This document shows positions 37,374 through 45,541 of a DNA stretch of 64,000 nt, one piece after another (the stretch's first letter is position 1; each line of letters opens with the position of its first letter). This DNA is from Lentibacillus sp. CBA3610 (GTDB lineage Bacteria; Bacillota; Bacilli; Bacillales; Amphibacillaceae), in the NCBI RefSeq assembly GCF_013373365.1, contig NZ_CP035925.1, positions 3,534,001 through 3,598,000 on the forward strand, in the 5' to 3' direction. A program made the position numbers and the translations under genes. The notes below the pieces were generated by a model that had not been told where the DNA came from, ran no database searches, and saw nothing but the letters and a program-made list of their open reading frames with translations.

Positions 37374-38305
37374 TGTTTGTGGTAACTGATCACCATACTT
37401 ATAAACAACTGATAGACATAACATCATCGGACAATGTGATGGCTGATGAATACTTGGAAAATCATACGTACACACATCTGGGTGGGAAAGCCGATTTTTA
37501 TGTGACACCGGAAACGTATGAGCAGGTCCAGGATATTGTTAAACTTTCTTTAAAAAAAGATATTCCATTTACCTTGCTTGGTAATGGTTCGAATCTGATT
37601 GTGAGAGATGGCGGCATTCGCGGAATTGTTTTGAATTTAGGCCGCCTGAATGAAATAAATATCGAAGGCACACAACTTGTGGCACAAAGCGGAGCAAGAA
37701 TCATTGACGCCTCCCGGGAAGCTTTGTCTCATTCGCTGACAGGTCTCGAATTTGCCTGTGGCATTCCTGGTTCAGTTGGTGGTGCATTGTTTATGAATGC
37801 GGGAGCTTATGGCGGTGAGATAAAAGATGTTCTTGAAAGCACGATTCTGGTGGATAGAAATGGTGATCTCTTGACACTATATCCTGAGGACCTTGAATTG
37901 GAATACCGTTCAAGCAACATTCCGGAAAAAGAATATATTGTGCTTGAAGCAACGTTTTCCATGAAAGCGGGCGGATATGAGGAAATTAAAGCCATAATGG
38001 ATGATTTGACGTTCAAGCGCGAGTCTAAACAACCGCTTGAGTATCCATCATGTGGAAGTGTATTTAAGCGCCCGCCAGGTTACTTTGCCGGCAAATTGAT
38101 TCAGGACAGTGAACTGCAAGGCAAACAGATCGGTGGTGCACAAGTATCCTTGAAGCATGCAGGTTTTATCGTTAATCTCGATGGTGCATCGGCGACCGAA
38201 TACATCAATCTGATCCACTATGTTCAGGATACTGTAATGGATAAGTTTGGTGTTACGCTCGAACGTGAAGTGAAAATTATCGGGGAAGAGCCGGTTAATG
38301 AATGA
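37373..38305 (+). CDS. murB: UDP-N-acetylenolpyruvoylglucosamine reductase
   Basis: FAD/NADPH enzyme that makes UDP-N-acetylmuramic acid for peptidoglycan. About 310 residues, type IIb MurB lacking the Tyr loop. Seen: FTLLGNGSNLIVRDGGIRG (FAD), CGIPGSVGGALFMNAGAYG and YPSCGSVFKRPPG (catalytic Ser region). Possible starts are TTG 37370, ATG 37373 and GTG 37379. ATG 37373 is chosen; GTG 37379 has better spacing from AAAAGGA and cannot be excluded. Confidence 0.93.
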   Translation: MFVVTDHHTYKQLIDITSSDNVMADEYLENHTYTHLGGKADFYVTPETYEQVQDIVKLSLKKDIPFTLLGNGSNLIVRDGGIRGIVLNLGRLNEINIEGTQLVAQSGARIIDASREALSHSLTGLEFACGIPGSVGGALFMNAGAYGGEIKDVLESTILVDRNGDLLTLYPEDLELEYRSSNIPEKEYIVLEATFSMKAGGYEEIKAIMDDLTFKRESKQPLEYPSCGSVFKRPPGYFAGKLIQDSELQGKQIGGAQVSLKHAGFIVNLDGASATEYINLIHYVQDTVMDKFGVTLEREVKIIGEEPVNE

Positions 38306-38326
38306 AACGGTAATTTTCTAAAACAG

Positions 38327-38368
38327 CAAAACAGCTGATTCGCCTGTTAAGGTGAATCAGCTGTTTTA
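38327..38368. terminator. Bidirectional terminator murB / ehuA
   Basis: AAAACAGCTGATTC pairs with GAATCAGCTGTTTT, with a long top loop and T-rich flanks both ways. Confidence 0.88.
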
Positions 38369-38372
38369 ATTG

Positions 38373-39143
38373 CTATGATCTGAAACGGTGCAGGAAGCTT
38401 TGCAGCCGTTCATTACTGGAGTTTTCCAATACGTCTGCCGGTGGGCCTTGTTCGGCAATTACACCGTTATCAAGGAATAGAACGCGATCCGCAATATCAC
38501 GGGCAAATTCCATTTCGTGGGTGACAAGAACCATTGCCATTTCACCTTCTTGTGCGATGTCACGGATAACTTCCAGGACTTCCCCGACCAGTTCAGGGTC
38601 AAGCGCCGATGTTACTTCATCAAACAACATGACTTTCGGCCGCATCACCAATGCACGGGCCATTGCCACACGCTGCTTTTGCCCGCCTGACAGCTGACTT
38701 GGATAACTATCCAGTTTATCGCCAAGCCCCACTTTCTCCAGCATTTCAATGGAGCGCTGTTTTGCCTCTTTCTTATCCACTTTCTGTACATGTATTGGTG
38801 CTGACATACAGTTATCAAGAATTGTCATATGTGGAAACAGGTTAAAATGCTGAAAAACCATTCCAATATCACCGCGCACCTGTCGCAAATGTTTTTCATT
38901 AGCCGGTACAAGTTCGCCGTTCTTTTCCATATGCCATAAATTTTTACCGTCGACAATGATGTCACCTGCTGTTGGCTCTTCCAGCGTCATCAGCATGCGA
39001 ATGATGGTTGTTTTGCCGGATCCGCTGGGCCCGATAACGGCTACTTTTTCAGCCGGTTTGATATCCAGGTCAATCCCTGTCAAAACTTCTGTATCACCAA
39101 ACGATTTATGCACATCCTGATAACTTACAATGGCTTCAGTCAC
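38373..39143 (-). CDS. ehuA: Ectoine/hydroxyectoine ABC transporter ATP-binding protein
   Basis: ATPase of a polar-amino-acid-type importer, 256 residues. Seen: Walker A GPSGSGKTT, signature LSGGQKQR, Walker B VMLFDEVTSALD and the H-loop VLVTHEM. Assignment to ectoine uptake comes from the ehuB-ehuC-ehuD-ehuA order and the EhuB-like binding protein. It is the last gene of the operon and its start overlaps the ehuD stop. Confidence 0.85.
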   Translation of the reverse strand: MTEAIVSYQDVHKSFGDTEVLTGIDLDIKPAEKVAVIGPSGSGKTTIIRMLMTLEEPTAGDIIVDGKNLWHMEKNGELVPANEKHLRQVRGDIGMVFQHFNLFPHMTILDNCMSAPIHVQKVDKKEAKQRSIEMLEKVGLGDKLDSYPSQLSGGQKQRVAMARALVMRPKVMLFDEVTSALDPELVGEVLEVIRDIAQEGEMAMVLVTHEMEFARDIADRVLFLDNGVIAEQGPPADVLENSSNERLQSFLHRFRS

Positions 39144-39881
39144 TATGATACAGCTCCTTCCTTTTCTTCTTCATTGATTTGTTTACTGCCGCTCGGTTCT
39201 TTTTTATCAAAACGACGGTTCATTTTACGCTCCAGTTTATTGATCAGTATAGCGGACGGATAACTTAATACAAGGAACAGAATCGCCACAATGGTTAAAG
39301 GTTCCAGATATCTGAAGTTTGCAGCACCATACGAGTTTGCCAGATTCAATATGCCGGCAACCCCAATCGTTGATGCCAAAGGAATTTCTTTGAACATGAT
39401 AATCAAATAATTTCCAAGCATAGGGATGGTCGGTGGAATGGCTTGCGGTAAAATGATTTTGCTCCATTTATGTCCTGTTGAAAAATTAAGTGCCCCGGGC
39501 AGCTTCCCACTGCCCTTTGTCCACCGCTTCAATACCGGAGCGATACACCTCACCGATATAGGTGCTGAAATGTATCCCCAGACCAAGAATAGCACTCGTG
39601 AATGGATCCAGAGCGAACCCGACAACCGGTACCATTGGCCAGGCATAGAAAATGAAAAATAGCTGTACAAGTGGCGGTGTTGACCGGATAAATTCCATAA
39701 TCCATCTGAACAGCCACCTTAATGGCTTAATCGGGATGGCACTCAAGAGCGTCCAGACAAAGCCGAATATGAGCGCGAATAAATACGTTGCAACAGTCAG
39801 TCCTAACGTGATTCCAAGTCCTTCTAATACCATCGGGAAGGCTTCAAAGAATGTATCCCATTGCCAGTTGCCGCTATTCAT
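39143..39881 (-). pseudogene. ehuD: Ectoine/hydroxyectoine ABC permease EhuD, single-base frameshift
   Basis: Permease subunit. The first part (NSGNWQWDTFFEAFPMVLEGLG ... KGQWEAAR) runs from 39881 and ends in a stop at about 39486. The rest (ALNFSTGHKWSKIILPQAIPPT ... NEEEKEG) continues in another frame to 39143. Removing one base from the CCCC/GGGG run near 39493-39496 restores a continuous EhuD of about 245 residues, including the EAA loop. All neighbouring genes of the operon are intact, so a sequencing error is a real alternative to true loss. Confidence 0.85.
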
Positions 39882-40549
39882 CAGCTAGCCACCCCTTTCT
39901 TCGACACATCTTCCATTTTCCTGGTCAGCCATATTAATGGCAGTGCCATGATAAAGTAGAATACAAGTACCAGGAAATAGACCGTTGGTGCCAGAGACAG
40001 ATTACCGCTGCGTAAAATGTCACCATAATATAGAATATCGGTCATACCGATCAGTGAAACAAGCGAAGTCGCTTTAAGCATTTGGATAAGGTAGTTGCCG
40101 AATTCCGGAAGCATCATACGTACGGCCTGCGGGAAAACGACCAGCCGCATCCGCTGAAAACTTGACATATTAAGTGCTGTCGCGGCTTCTGTCTGGCCCT
40201 TTGCAACAGATAATATTGAGCCCCGTACAATTTCCGACATGTAGGCACCATAGTTCAGGGCAATCGCAAGGACACCAGCGAGGTAATCACTTCCCAAATC
40301 AATGCCAAATAGGATCGGCAATGCATAATACAGCCAGAATAATTGTACGATTAAGGATGTCCCACGGAAGACTTCAACATAAAATGTGGTTATAGCCTTA
40401 ATGATCGGATTTTTTGATAAACGGCAAAAGCCGGCAATGAAAGCCATTAAATATCCGAGAATAATGGAACCAACCAATACCTGGATTGTTATCCCAATTC
40501 CTTGCATCAGAACAGGGAATATTTCACTGATTGCGTTAATGTTAATCAC
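39881..40549 (-). CDS. ehuC: Ectoine/hydroxyectoine ABC transporter permease
   Basis: A 222-residue HisM/GlnP-type permease with about five membrane segments. The EAA motif is EAATALNMSSFQRMRLVVFPQA, preceded by YGAYMSEIVRGSILSVAKGQ. It forms the channel together with EhuD. Its stop overlaps the ehuD start. A transcription-attenuating hairpin lies between it and ehuB. Confidence 0.86.
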   Translation of the reverse strand: MININAISEIFPVLMQGIGITIQVLVGSIILGYLMAFIAGFCRLSKNPIIKAITTFYVEVFRGTSLIVQLFWLYYALPILFGIDLGSDYLAGVLAIALNYGAYMSEIVRGSILSVAKGQTEAATALNMSSFQRMRLVVFPQAVRMMLPEFGNYLIQMLKATSLVSLIGMTDILYYGDILRSGNLSLAPTVYFLVLVFYFIMALPLIWLTRKMEDVSKKGVAS

Positions 40550-40566
40550 TCCTTATTTAAAATAAA

Positions 40567-40601
40567 AGGGTCAGACCCCCTGGGTGAGGGAGCCGGACCC
40601 T
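40567..40601 (-). terminator. Attenuator between ehuB and ehuC
   Basis: On the minus strand AGGGTC(C) pairs with GACCCT, with inner CCC/GGG pairing, followed by TTTTATTTT. Partial termination here would make more binding protein than permease, a common pattern in ABC operons. Confidence 0.65.
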
Positions 40602-40647
40602 ATGGAGTCGTTGCAGGGATATTTAAAAGTATATTCTTATGCTTGGC

Positions 40648-41565
40648 TTAATATTTTTCACCACTGCAGATTTCTTCAGTCGTGATATCTTCCGGTGGTG
40701 CGTTATTCTCAGGATCAAAGCCGTTCTGTTCCAGAATTTCAGCCACGGTTCCATCGTCAATCAGCTTTTGCAGTTCTTCATTATATGCTTCACGCAGTTC
40801 ATCGTTATCCTGATGGAAAGCGGCAGCACCATAGCTTGGGACACCTTCAATATCCGGCTGCTCGAAGTCTTCTACAAATTCGACATCGTCACTGGCTGTT
40901 TCCATGGCCATTCGCAATGTCATTTCCGTACCCGTTGTTACGTCAGCACGGCCGGATTGAACGGCTGAAAATGTAGAAGGGATATCGGAAGCTTCCTGTA
41001 TCTGGTCTTCAGATACACCCATCTCCTGTACATACCCGATTTCAGTTGCACCGGACATGATGGATACGGTGGCACCTGATTCGGCTATATCACTATAGCT
41101 TTGCAGATCCATCGGGTTGCCCGCAGGTACAACCAGACCTTCCCCATACGTCATTTCCGGTTCGCCGAAATCTGCGTTTTCACACCGATCCGGATTTATA
41201 GCCATTCCCGAAGTAATGACGTCAAAATTACCTGCATTCAGACCCGGAATTAATTGACTGTAGTCTGACAGTTTACTTTCAACATTATCCACTCCCAGTT
41301 CTGCAAATACCGCTGCCGTAATCTCCGGTGATGCACCTGTCAGTTCCCCATCTTCCCCCTGATAACCGTATGGTTCTTCATTCGCAAATCCAACTGTAAC
41401 GGTTCCTGCTTCCTGAATTTCGGCAAGCCTTGAATCGCCGCCTGATTCGCCTTCACTTCCGCCATCTCCATTGTCACTGCCGCTTGCATCATCAGAACCT
41501 CCGCCGCACGCAGCAAGCACAACAAGAAAGATACCGAAAATCGAAGTAAGTAATAGTTTTTTCAT
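40648..41565 (-). CDS. ehuB: Ectoine/hydroxyectoine-binding lipoprotein
   Basis: Extracellular solute receptor, 305 residues. Signal peptide with lipobox LAACGG, a Gly/Ser/Asp linker, then a type II binding fold. EhuB-specific blocks are visible: GTVTVGFANEEPYGYQGEDG, LTGASPEI, LIPGLNAGNFDVITSGMAIN and PDRCENADFGEPE. It captures compatible solutes outside the cell for osmoprotection or use as nutrient. First gene of ehuBCDA. GGAGG is found 11 bases from the start, with a second AGGAG adjacent. Confidence 0.85.
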   Translation of the reverse strand: MKKLLLTSIFGIFLVVLAACGGGSDDASGSDNGDGGSEGESGGDSRLAEIQEAGTVTVGFANEEPYGYQGEDGELTGASPEITAAVFAELGVDNVESKLSDYSQLIPGLNAGNFDVITSGMAINPDRCENADFGEPEMTYGEGLVVPAGNPMDLQSYSDIAESGATVSIMSGATEIGYVQEMGVSEDQIQEASDIPSTFSAVQSGRADVTTGTEMTLRMAMETASDDVEFVEDFEQPDIEGVPSYGAAAFHQDNDELREAYNEELQKLIDDGTVAEILEQNGFDPENNAPPEDITTEEICSGEKY

Positions 41566-42039
41566 CTCCTAAATGACCTCCCGTAAATTTTTTAAGTATA
41601 AAGGGTTACGTTGACGCTGGGTGAAAAGCCCATATACTTGTTTCTCTTTCCTTAATGAAAATAACCCGTTAGGTAGTAGCTGTGTTCAATATCCGTTAAT
41701 AAGAAAACGTATGTCCACTACTTTTTTACTAGTTATTGAACAACAAAACTGCGGGGAAAGTTTGTAAAAAAGTTATATTATAATGGTATAAGGTATCGTT
41801 CATTGATTCAAATGCGATAAATTTTGATAATTAGGAATTTAACCGCGTAAATTTCGCTCAAACATATAAAAATTGAATATACCGTAATATGCTTTAAAAT
41901 AGCTTTCATTTCTTGTATATGCTCAAATTTCACAATTATTACAGAAAATTCAAATAAATTTTTGTCGAGATAGAGGCCTACAAATGAATTATGTTTGTAA
42001 CCAGGAAATATGTCATGTATCGGAAAAACGCTGACGCGT
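41566..42039. other. AT-rich intergenic region upstream of ehuB
   Basis: No convincing gene. It must hold the ehuB promoter; a minus-strand TATACT near 41597-41602 is a possible -10 but no clear -35 was found. A plus-strand TATAAT occurs near 41780. A short minus-strand reading frame (41808-42176) overlaps the repeat that follows and has no ribosome site or recognisable domain, so it was not called. Confidence 0.4.
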
Positions 42040-42140
42040 CTTTTCAGATACATGAGGTCAGAAGTCGGATTGGAAGAAATCGGCGAGTTAGCCGATTTCC
42101 ATATTGAAAACATCATCCGAAATTTTATGTTTTCTTTTCG
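42040..42140 (+). repeat. Intergenic hairpin repeat, copy 1 of a two-copy family
   Basis: Aligns with 57896-57999 over about 100 bases. Shared blocks are AGAT, then GATCAGA/GGTCAGA, GAAATCGGYG, CATCATCCGAAAT against the related ATCGGAAT, and a 3' block TATGTTTTCTTTTC. The middle contains AAATCGGC / GCCGATTT, forming a hairpin. Both copies have the same strand relative to the window. Confidence 0.6.
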
Positions 42141-42258
42141 ATTTTTAAAACCGGATTGATTAGACGACATCACCATATCATTTTATCTGTGAATTTCTGT
42201 GAAGCTATTAGCCTTGCAAAAGAAACAAAATGCGTGAAGGAACCAATATAATAGTAAA

Positions 42259-42283
42259 AGACCGCACTTCTTCAGTGCGGTCT
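42259..42283 (-). terminator. Terminator overlapping the VOC gene end
   Basis: Perfect 10-bp stem AGACCGCACT / AGTGCGGTCT with loop TCTTC and TTTTAC after it on the minus strand. The codons for the last Arg-Pro-His and the stop form the 5' arm. Confidence 0.9.
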
Positions 42284-43252
42284 GCTTGTATCAAGCGGAT
42301 TTAATCTGGCTTCAATTTCCTCGCGCCGATCTTCAAAAAAAGGTGGAAGTGCCAGTGATTCACCGAGATGTTCGATCTCTTCATCTGTCGTAAATCCGGG
42401 ACCATCTGTTGCCAATTCGAACAAGATGCCATTTGGCTCCCTGAAATAAAGCGATTTAAAATAAAAGCGATCCACTAATCCGGAATTGGGAATGCGTTCT
42501 GCCTGAATGCGATCCTTCCATTTTGCCAATTCCACTTCATTATCGACACGAAATGCTACATGATGAACACTTCCACGGCCGGGCCGTTCTCTTTCCGGGA
42601 GGTCGTCACGCACTTCCAGGTGAATTTCTGCACCTGTTCCGCCCTCGCCAGTTGTGAAAACACGTATGTCAGCCTGGCCGTTGACCGGTGATGGATAGCT
42701 TCCGGTTTGGGAGAACGTTAAAAGATCCGTCAGCACCTTGATGGTTGGCTCAGGATCGCGCACTGTCAGTTTTACAGGCCCGAGACCGATGATGCCTTTA
42801 TCACCTGGGACAGTGCTATCATCCCAAACTTTTCCACCTTTCACCCCTGAGTTTGTTTCATCAGAAATAAGTGTTAATCGCTGGTTTTCAGGGTCGCGGA
42901 AATGAATGACGTTGCGCTCACCCTGTTTGGTAATCCCATCATGGTCTACGTTATATTCGTTCAATCGTTTTTCCCAATATGTCAGTGCGTCATCAGTTGG
43001 AACACGCAGAGAGGTTCCGGATATGCTGCTGATTCCATGGTAAGTTGTGCCTGCCCGTGGTATTTCAAAAAAAGTTAAATCCGTTCCTGGGTTACCGATC
43101 TCATCAGCATAAAAAAGATGATAAACAGATGGATCGTCCTGGTTGATTGTTTTTTTGACCAAGCGCATACCTAAAACATGGGTGTAGAAATGGTAATTAT
43201 TTGCAGCATTTGCTGTAAGGGCTGATACATGATGGATGCCTTTTAGTTCCAT
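42272..43252 (-). CDS. VOC-family ring-cleaving dioxygenase (MhqO-like)
   Basis: A 326-residue protein with two glyoxalase/VOC modules: GIHHVSALTANAANNYHFY ... VLGMRLVKKTINQDDPSVYHLFYAD, and GSVHHVAFRVDN ... PNGILFELATDGPGF. Two metal histidines and a glutamate sit in HHVSALTA, HHVAFRV and LFELATDGPG. It resembles the hydroquinone/quinone-linked extradiol dioxygenases MhqO/MhqA (YkcA). Upstream are two palindromes of MarR type, which suggests induction by quinones or electrophiles. Confidence 0.82.
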   Translation of the reverse strand: MELKGIHHVSALTANAANNYHFYTHVLGMRLVKKTINQDDPSVYHLFYADEIGNPGTDLTFFEIPRAGTTYHGISSISGTSLRVPTDDALTYWEKRLNEYNVDHDGITKQGERNVIHFRDPENQRLTLISDETNSGVKGGKVWDDSTVPGDKGIIGLGPVKLTVRDPEPTIKVLTDLLTFSQTGSYPSPVNGQADIRVFTTGEGGTGAEIHLEVRDDLPERERPGRGSVHHVAFRVDNEVELAKWKDRIQAERIPNSGLVDRFYFKSLYFREPNGILFELATDGPGFTTDEEIEHLGESLALPPFFEDRREEIEARLNPLDTSRPH

Positions 43253-43280
43253 GGAAATGACCTCTTTTCAATTATGAAAT

Positions 43281-43320
43281 TTAGTTTGAATTAAACTAAT
43301 TTGAATTCAAACTAATTATA
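43281..43320 (-). promoter_or_regulatory. Twin palindromic operator and -10 of the VOC gene
   Basis: TTAGTTTGAATTAAACTAA (43281-43299) is a perfect odd palindrome. TAATTTGAATTCAAACTA (43297-43314) follows with shared TAA; both are versions of TAGTTTGAATTCAAACTA. The minus-strand TATAAT at 43315-43320 abuts them, so a bound repressor would cover the transcription start. The architecture suits a MarR-family repressor such as MhqR; the protein is not in the window. Confidence 0.65.
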
Positions 43321-43358
43321 GTATAAATCGATTTTGACACCATGTACAGAATGTTGCC

Positions 43359-43928
43359 TCATTCATCGGATTCTTCATGCTTCGGGCGGAGTCCCCGTTT
43401 TAATTGTTCGATGCTTAACCCGAAGTCCATTTGTAAATGCGGATAATCTTTGAAATTTTCCCAGTCTCCACCCCATTCGAATCCCAGTTCTTTTGCCAGA
43501 TCGGCAACTTCAAACCAGTCCGACTCACCGTTGTTATTGCCATCATAATGAATGTCCCAAATCATGTCGCCATTATTATTGTACAAAGCATAATCGACTG
43601 CAAGCCCATAGTTATGGTAAGATTCGCCGCCTTGTGCGTAGGTGACAATATTCCCATCATCTGCTCGGCCTTGCTCATATAATGCATCTTGCTCGTCGAT
43701 GCTGCGTACGGTTTCTGTAATGGCAACATCAATATCTTTTTCGGCAGCTTGTTCAACCAGCTCCTTTGTTTTTTTGGTGACGACCGGATCAAGGTTTTCC
43801 GGGAGTGAAGCATCCTCTCCTTGGTCAAGATATCGGTCTGTTTGGAATTGGTTATATAGGAAGAGCAATGCTATTAAAACTAATATAATAATGATCCATG
43901 CAGAGATGTCTTTCCGGTACCGTTTCAA
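43359..43928 (-). CDS. cwlK: CwlK-like L,D-endopeptidase (peptidase M15C)
   Basis: A 189-residue membrane-anchored wall enzyme that would cleave the L-Ala-D-Glu bond of peptidoglycan. Uncleaved signal/membrane segment at residues 10-27. The M15C domain has SYHNYGLAVDYALY (zinc His and Asp), GFEWGGDWENFKDYPHLQM (catalytic Asp and zinc His). Length is normal. Function is taken from the Bacillus family member CwlK (YcdD). Confidence 0.82.
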   Translation of the reverse strand: MKRYRKDISAWIIIILVLIALLFLYNQFQTDRYLDQGEDASLPENLDPVVTKKTKELVEQAAEKDIDVAITETVRSIDEQDALYEQGRADDGNIVTYAQGGESYHNYGLAVDYALYNNNGDMIWDIHYDGNNNGESDWFEVADLAKELGFEWGGDWENFKDYPHLQMDFGLSIEQLKRGLRPKHEESDE

Positions 43929-43989
43929 AATTTGCAGTCTCCTTGAGAATAGATTTCCACTGAAATGATAACATATACAGCCAGCAATT

Positions 43990-44216
43990 ATGGGCGTGAA
44001 TGCAACATGGGCGCGTTAGCAGTCAATATGGGCTTGAAACCAAAAACATGGGCGAGTTGGCAGCTAATATGTGCCCAAAAGCGAAAACATGGGCTGGTTG
44101 GCAGTCAATATGGGCCCGAAACCGGAAATATGGGCGCATCGGCAGCCAATATGGGCCGTAGAACGAAAACATGGGCTCATCGCAGTCAACATGGGCCCGA
44201 ATAACAAAACATGAGT
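43990..44216. repeat. 20/21-bp spaced-word array C (ATGGGC)
   Basis: Twelve ATGGGC words (one reads ATGTGC, one ATGAGT) begin at 43990, 44007, 44028, 44048, 44069, 44089, 44110, 44130, 44151, 44171, 44191 and 44211. After the first, the steps alternate 21 and 20 with one late exception. They form a 41-bp higher unit: a GTTGGCAGTCAAT-type spacer alternates with a CCGAAAACGAAAAC-type spacer. It lies between the divergent cwlK and plsY-like genes, upstream of both. Confidence 0.92.
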
Positions 44217-44395
44217 CATCCTTCTCCATCATGGGTTTGAAACACTGCAAAACACGCTAAGAACGAATATCCGGTAATTATCCCTTCTATCATTACAATC
44301 GAAAGAAATCGGAAAAAAGGGGCATGATTTTCAAAAATAATTGTCTTGAAGTTACAGATGTCTGAATATAAGATAAGATAAAGGGGAGGGGATAT

Positions 44396-45019
44396 ATGGT
44401 GTACGTATTGATTGTAAGTTTGATTGGTTACTTGTTTGGCTGTGTTCACGGTTCGCAGCTTGTTGGTAAATATAAAAAAATGGATATTAAGAAGACAGGT
44501 GTCAAAAATTCCGGCGCATCCAATACAACGATATTATTGGGCTGGAAATATGGTATTCTGGTTGCGCTTATCGATATTTTTAAGGCGACATTATCAATAT
44601 TACTGGTATTATATATTCTGGAAAGCCAGGGGATCACCGGGCCGGAACAAACATTATTGGTATATATTAATGCTTTGTTCATCATTATCGGTCATAATTT
44701 TCCCGTTACCATGAAGTTCAGCGGCGGCAAAGGTACGGCATCGTTGATCGGTGTGCTGCTTGCTGTTGATTGGCAGATAGCAGTCATTGGAATCGGAATT
44801 TTACTTTTATTCACATTGGCAACCGATTATTTGGTTGTTGGCGTTTCATTCATGTATGTTTCATTTTTGGTAACGACTTTTCTGTTCTTTGGAATCGAAC
44901 CGACGATGGTTGTTGTGCTATTATCGGTCATGAGTATTATGAAACATATGGAGAATTATAAACGTATCATCAATAAGGAAGAAACAAAAATATCAAGTAT
45001 GTTTCGAAAACAGCCTTAG
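44396..45019 (+). CDS. PlsY-family glycerol-3-phosphate acyltransferase paralogue
   Basis: A 207-residue membrane protein with about five segments. The PlsY signatures are present: GYLFGCVHGSQLVGKYKKMDIKKTGVKNSGASNTT (first two motifs, with Ser and the Gly-Ser-Asn block) and FSGGKGTASLIG (third motif). PlsY transfers acyl groups from acyl-phosphate to glycerol-3-phosphate. Whether this is the main enzyme or a second copy cannot be told from the window. GGGGAGGG precedes the start, and the DUF456 gene follows 15 bp downstream. Confidence 0.8.
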   Translation: MVYVLIVSLIGYLFGCVHGSQLVGKYKKMDIKKTGVKNSGASNTTILLGWKYGILVALIDIFKATLSILLVLYILESQGITGPEQTLLVYINALFIIIGHNFPVTMKFSGGKGTASLIGVLLAVDWQIAVIGIGILLLFTLATDYLVVGVSFMYVSFLVTTFLFFGIEPTMVVVLLSVMSIMKHMENYKRIINKEETKISSMFRKQP

Positions 45020-45034
45020 AACCAGGAGGCCGCA

Positions 45035-45520
45035 ATGCTGGACATTATCGTTTGGATTATTATCGTTGTACTATTTATCGCAAGCTTTGCAGGTGTTATT
45101 TTTCCGATTATTCCATCCCCGTTAGTGCTTTGGGTTGGTTTCCTGCTTTATCATTTTGTCATTAATGCCGATGAATTGACTTGGTTTTTTTGGATAGCAA
45201 TGGCTGTATTAACGGTTATTCTGATCGTATCGGATATCATCGCCAACAGCTATTTTGTCAAAAAATACGGCGGCAGCAAGTGGGGTGAGCGCGGTGCTGC
45301 CATTGCTGTCATCATCGGTTCATTTATTATGCCGCCCTTTGGCATTCTGATCATTCCATTTATAACCGTTCTTGTCATTGAATTAACGCAGGCGAAAACA
45401 TTTGATGAAGCTGTACGTGCTTCCATCGGATCATTAATTGGATTTTTGGGTGGTGCAATCGCCAAGGTCGTTATCCAATTGGTGATGATTGTATGGTTCT
45501 TTATCGTTATCATATTCTAA
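45035..45520 (+). CDS. DUF456 membrane protein
   Basis: A 161-residue protein with four to five membrane segments. The segment AGVIFPIIPSPLVLWVGFLLYHF and the conserved YGGSKWGERGAAIAVIIGSF match DUF456 (Bacillus YqgC). Function is unknown. It forms a tight cluster with the plsY-like gene before it and pdxK after it. Confidence 0.78.
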   Translation: MLDIIVWIIIVVLFIASFAGVIFPIIPSPLVLWVGFLLYHFVINADELTWFFWIAMAVLTVILIVSDIIANSYFVKKYGGSKWGERGAAIAVIIGSFIMPPFGILIIPFITVLVIELTQAKTFDEAVRASIGSLIGFLGGAIAKVVIQLVMIVWFFIVIIF

Positions 45521-45541
45521 CAGCAGAAAGGATTTTTCAGA

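Noticed and set aside
41808-42176. 122-codon minus-strand frame upstream of ehuB
   Set aside because: No ribosome site, biased towards Ile/Phe/Lys codons from AT-rich DNA, and it runs through the repeat copy at 42040-42140.
43965-44250. Open frames on both strands through array C
   Set aside because: Both are by-products of the ATGGGC repeat, with no ribosome site and a repetitive Met-Gly product on one strand.
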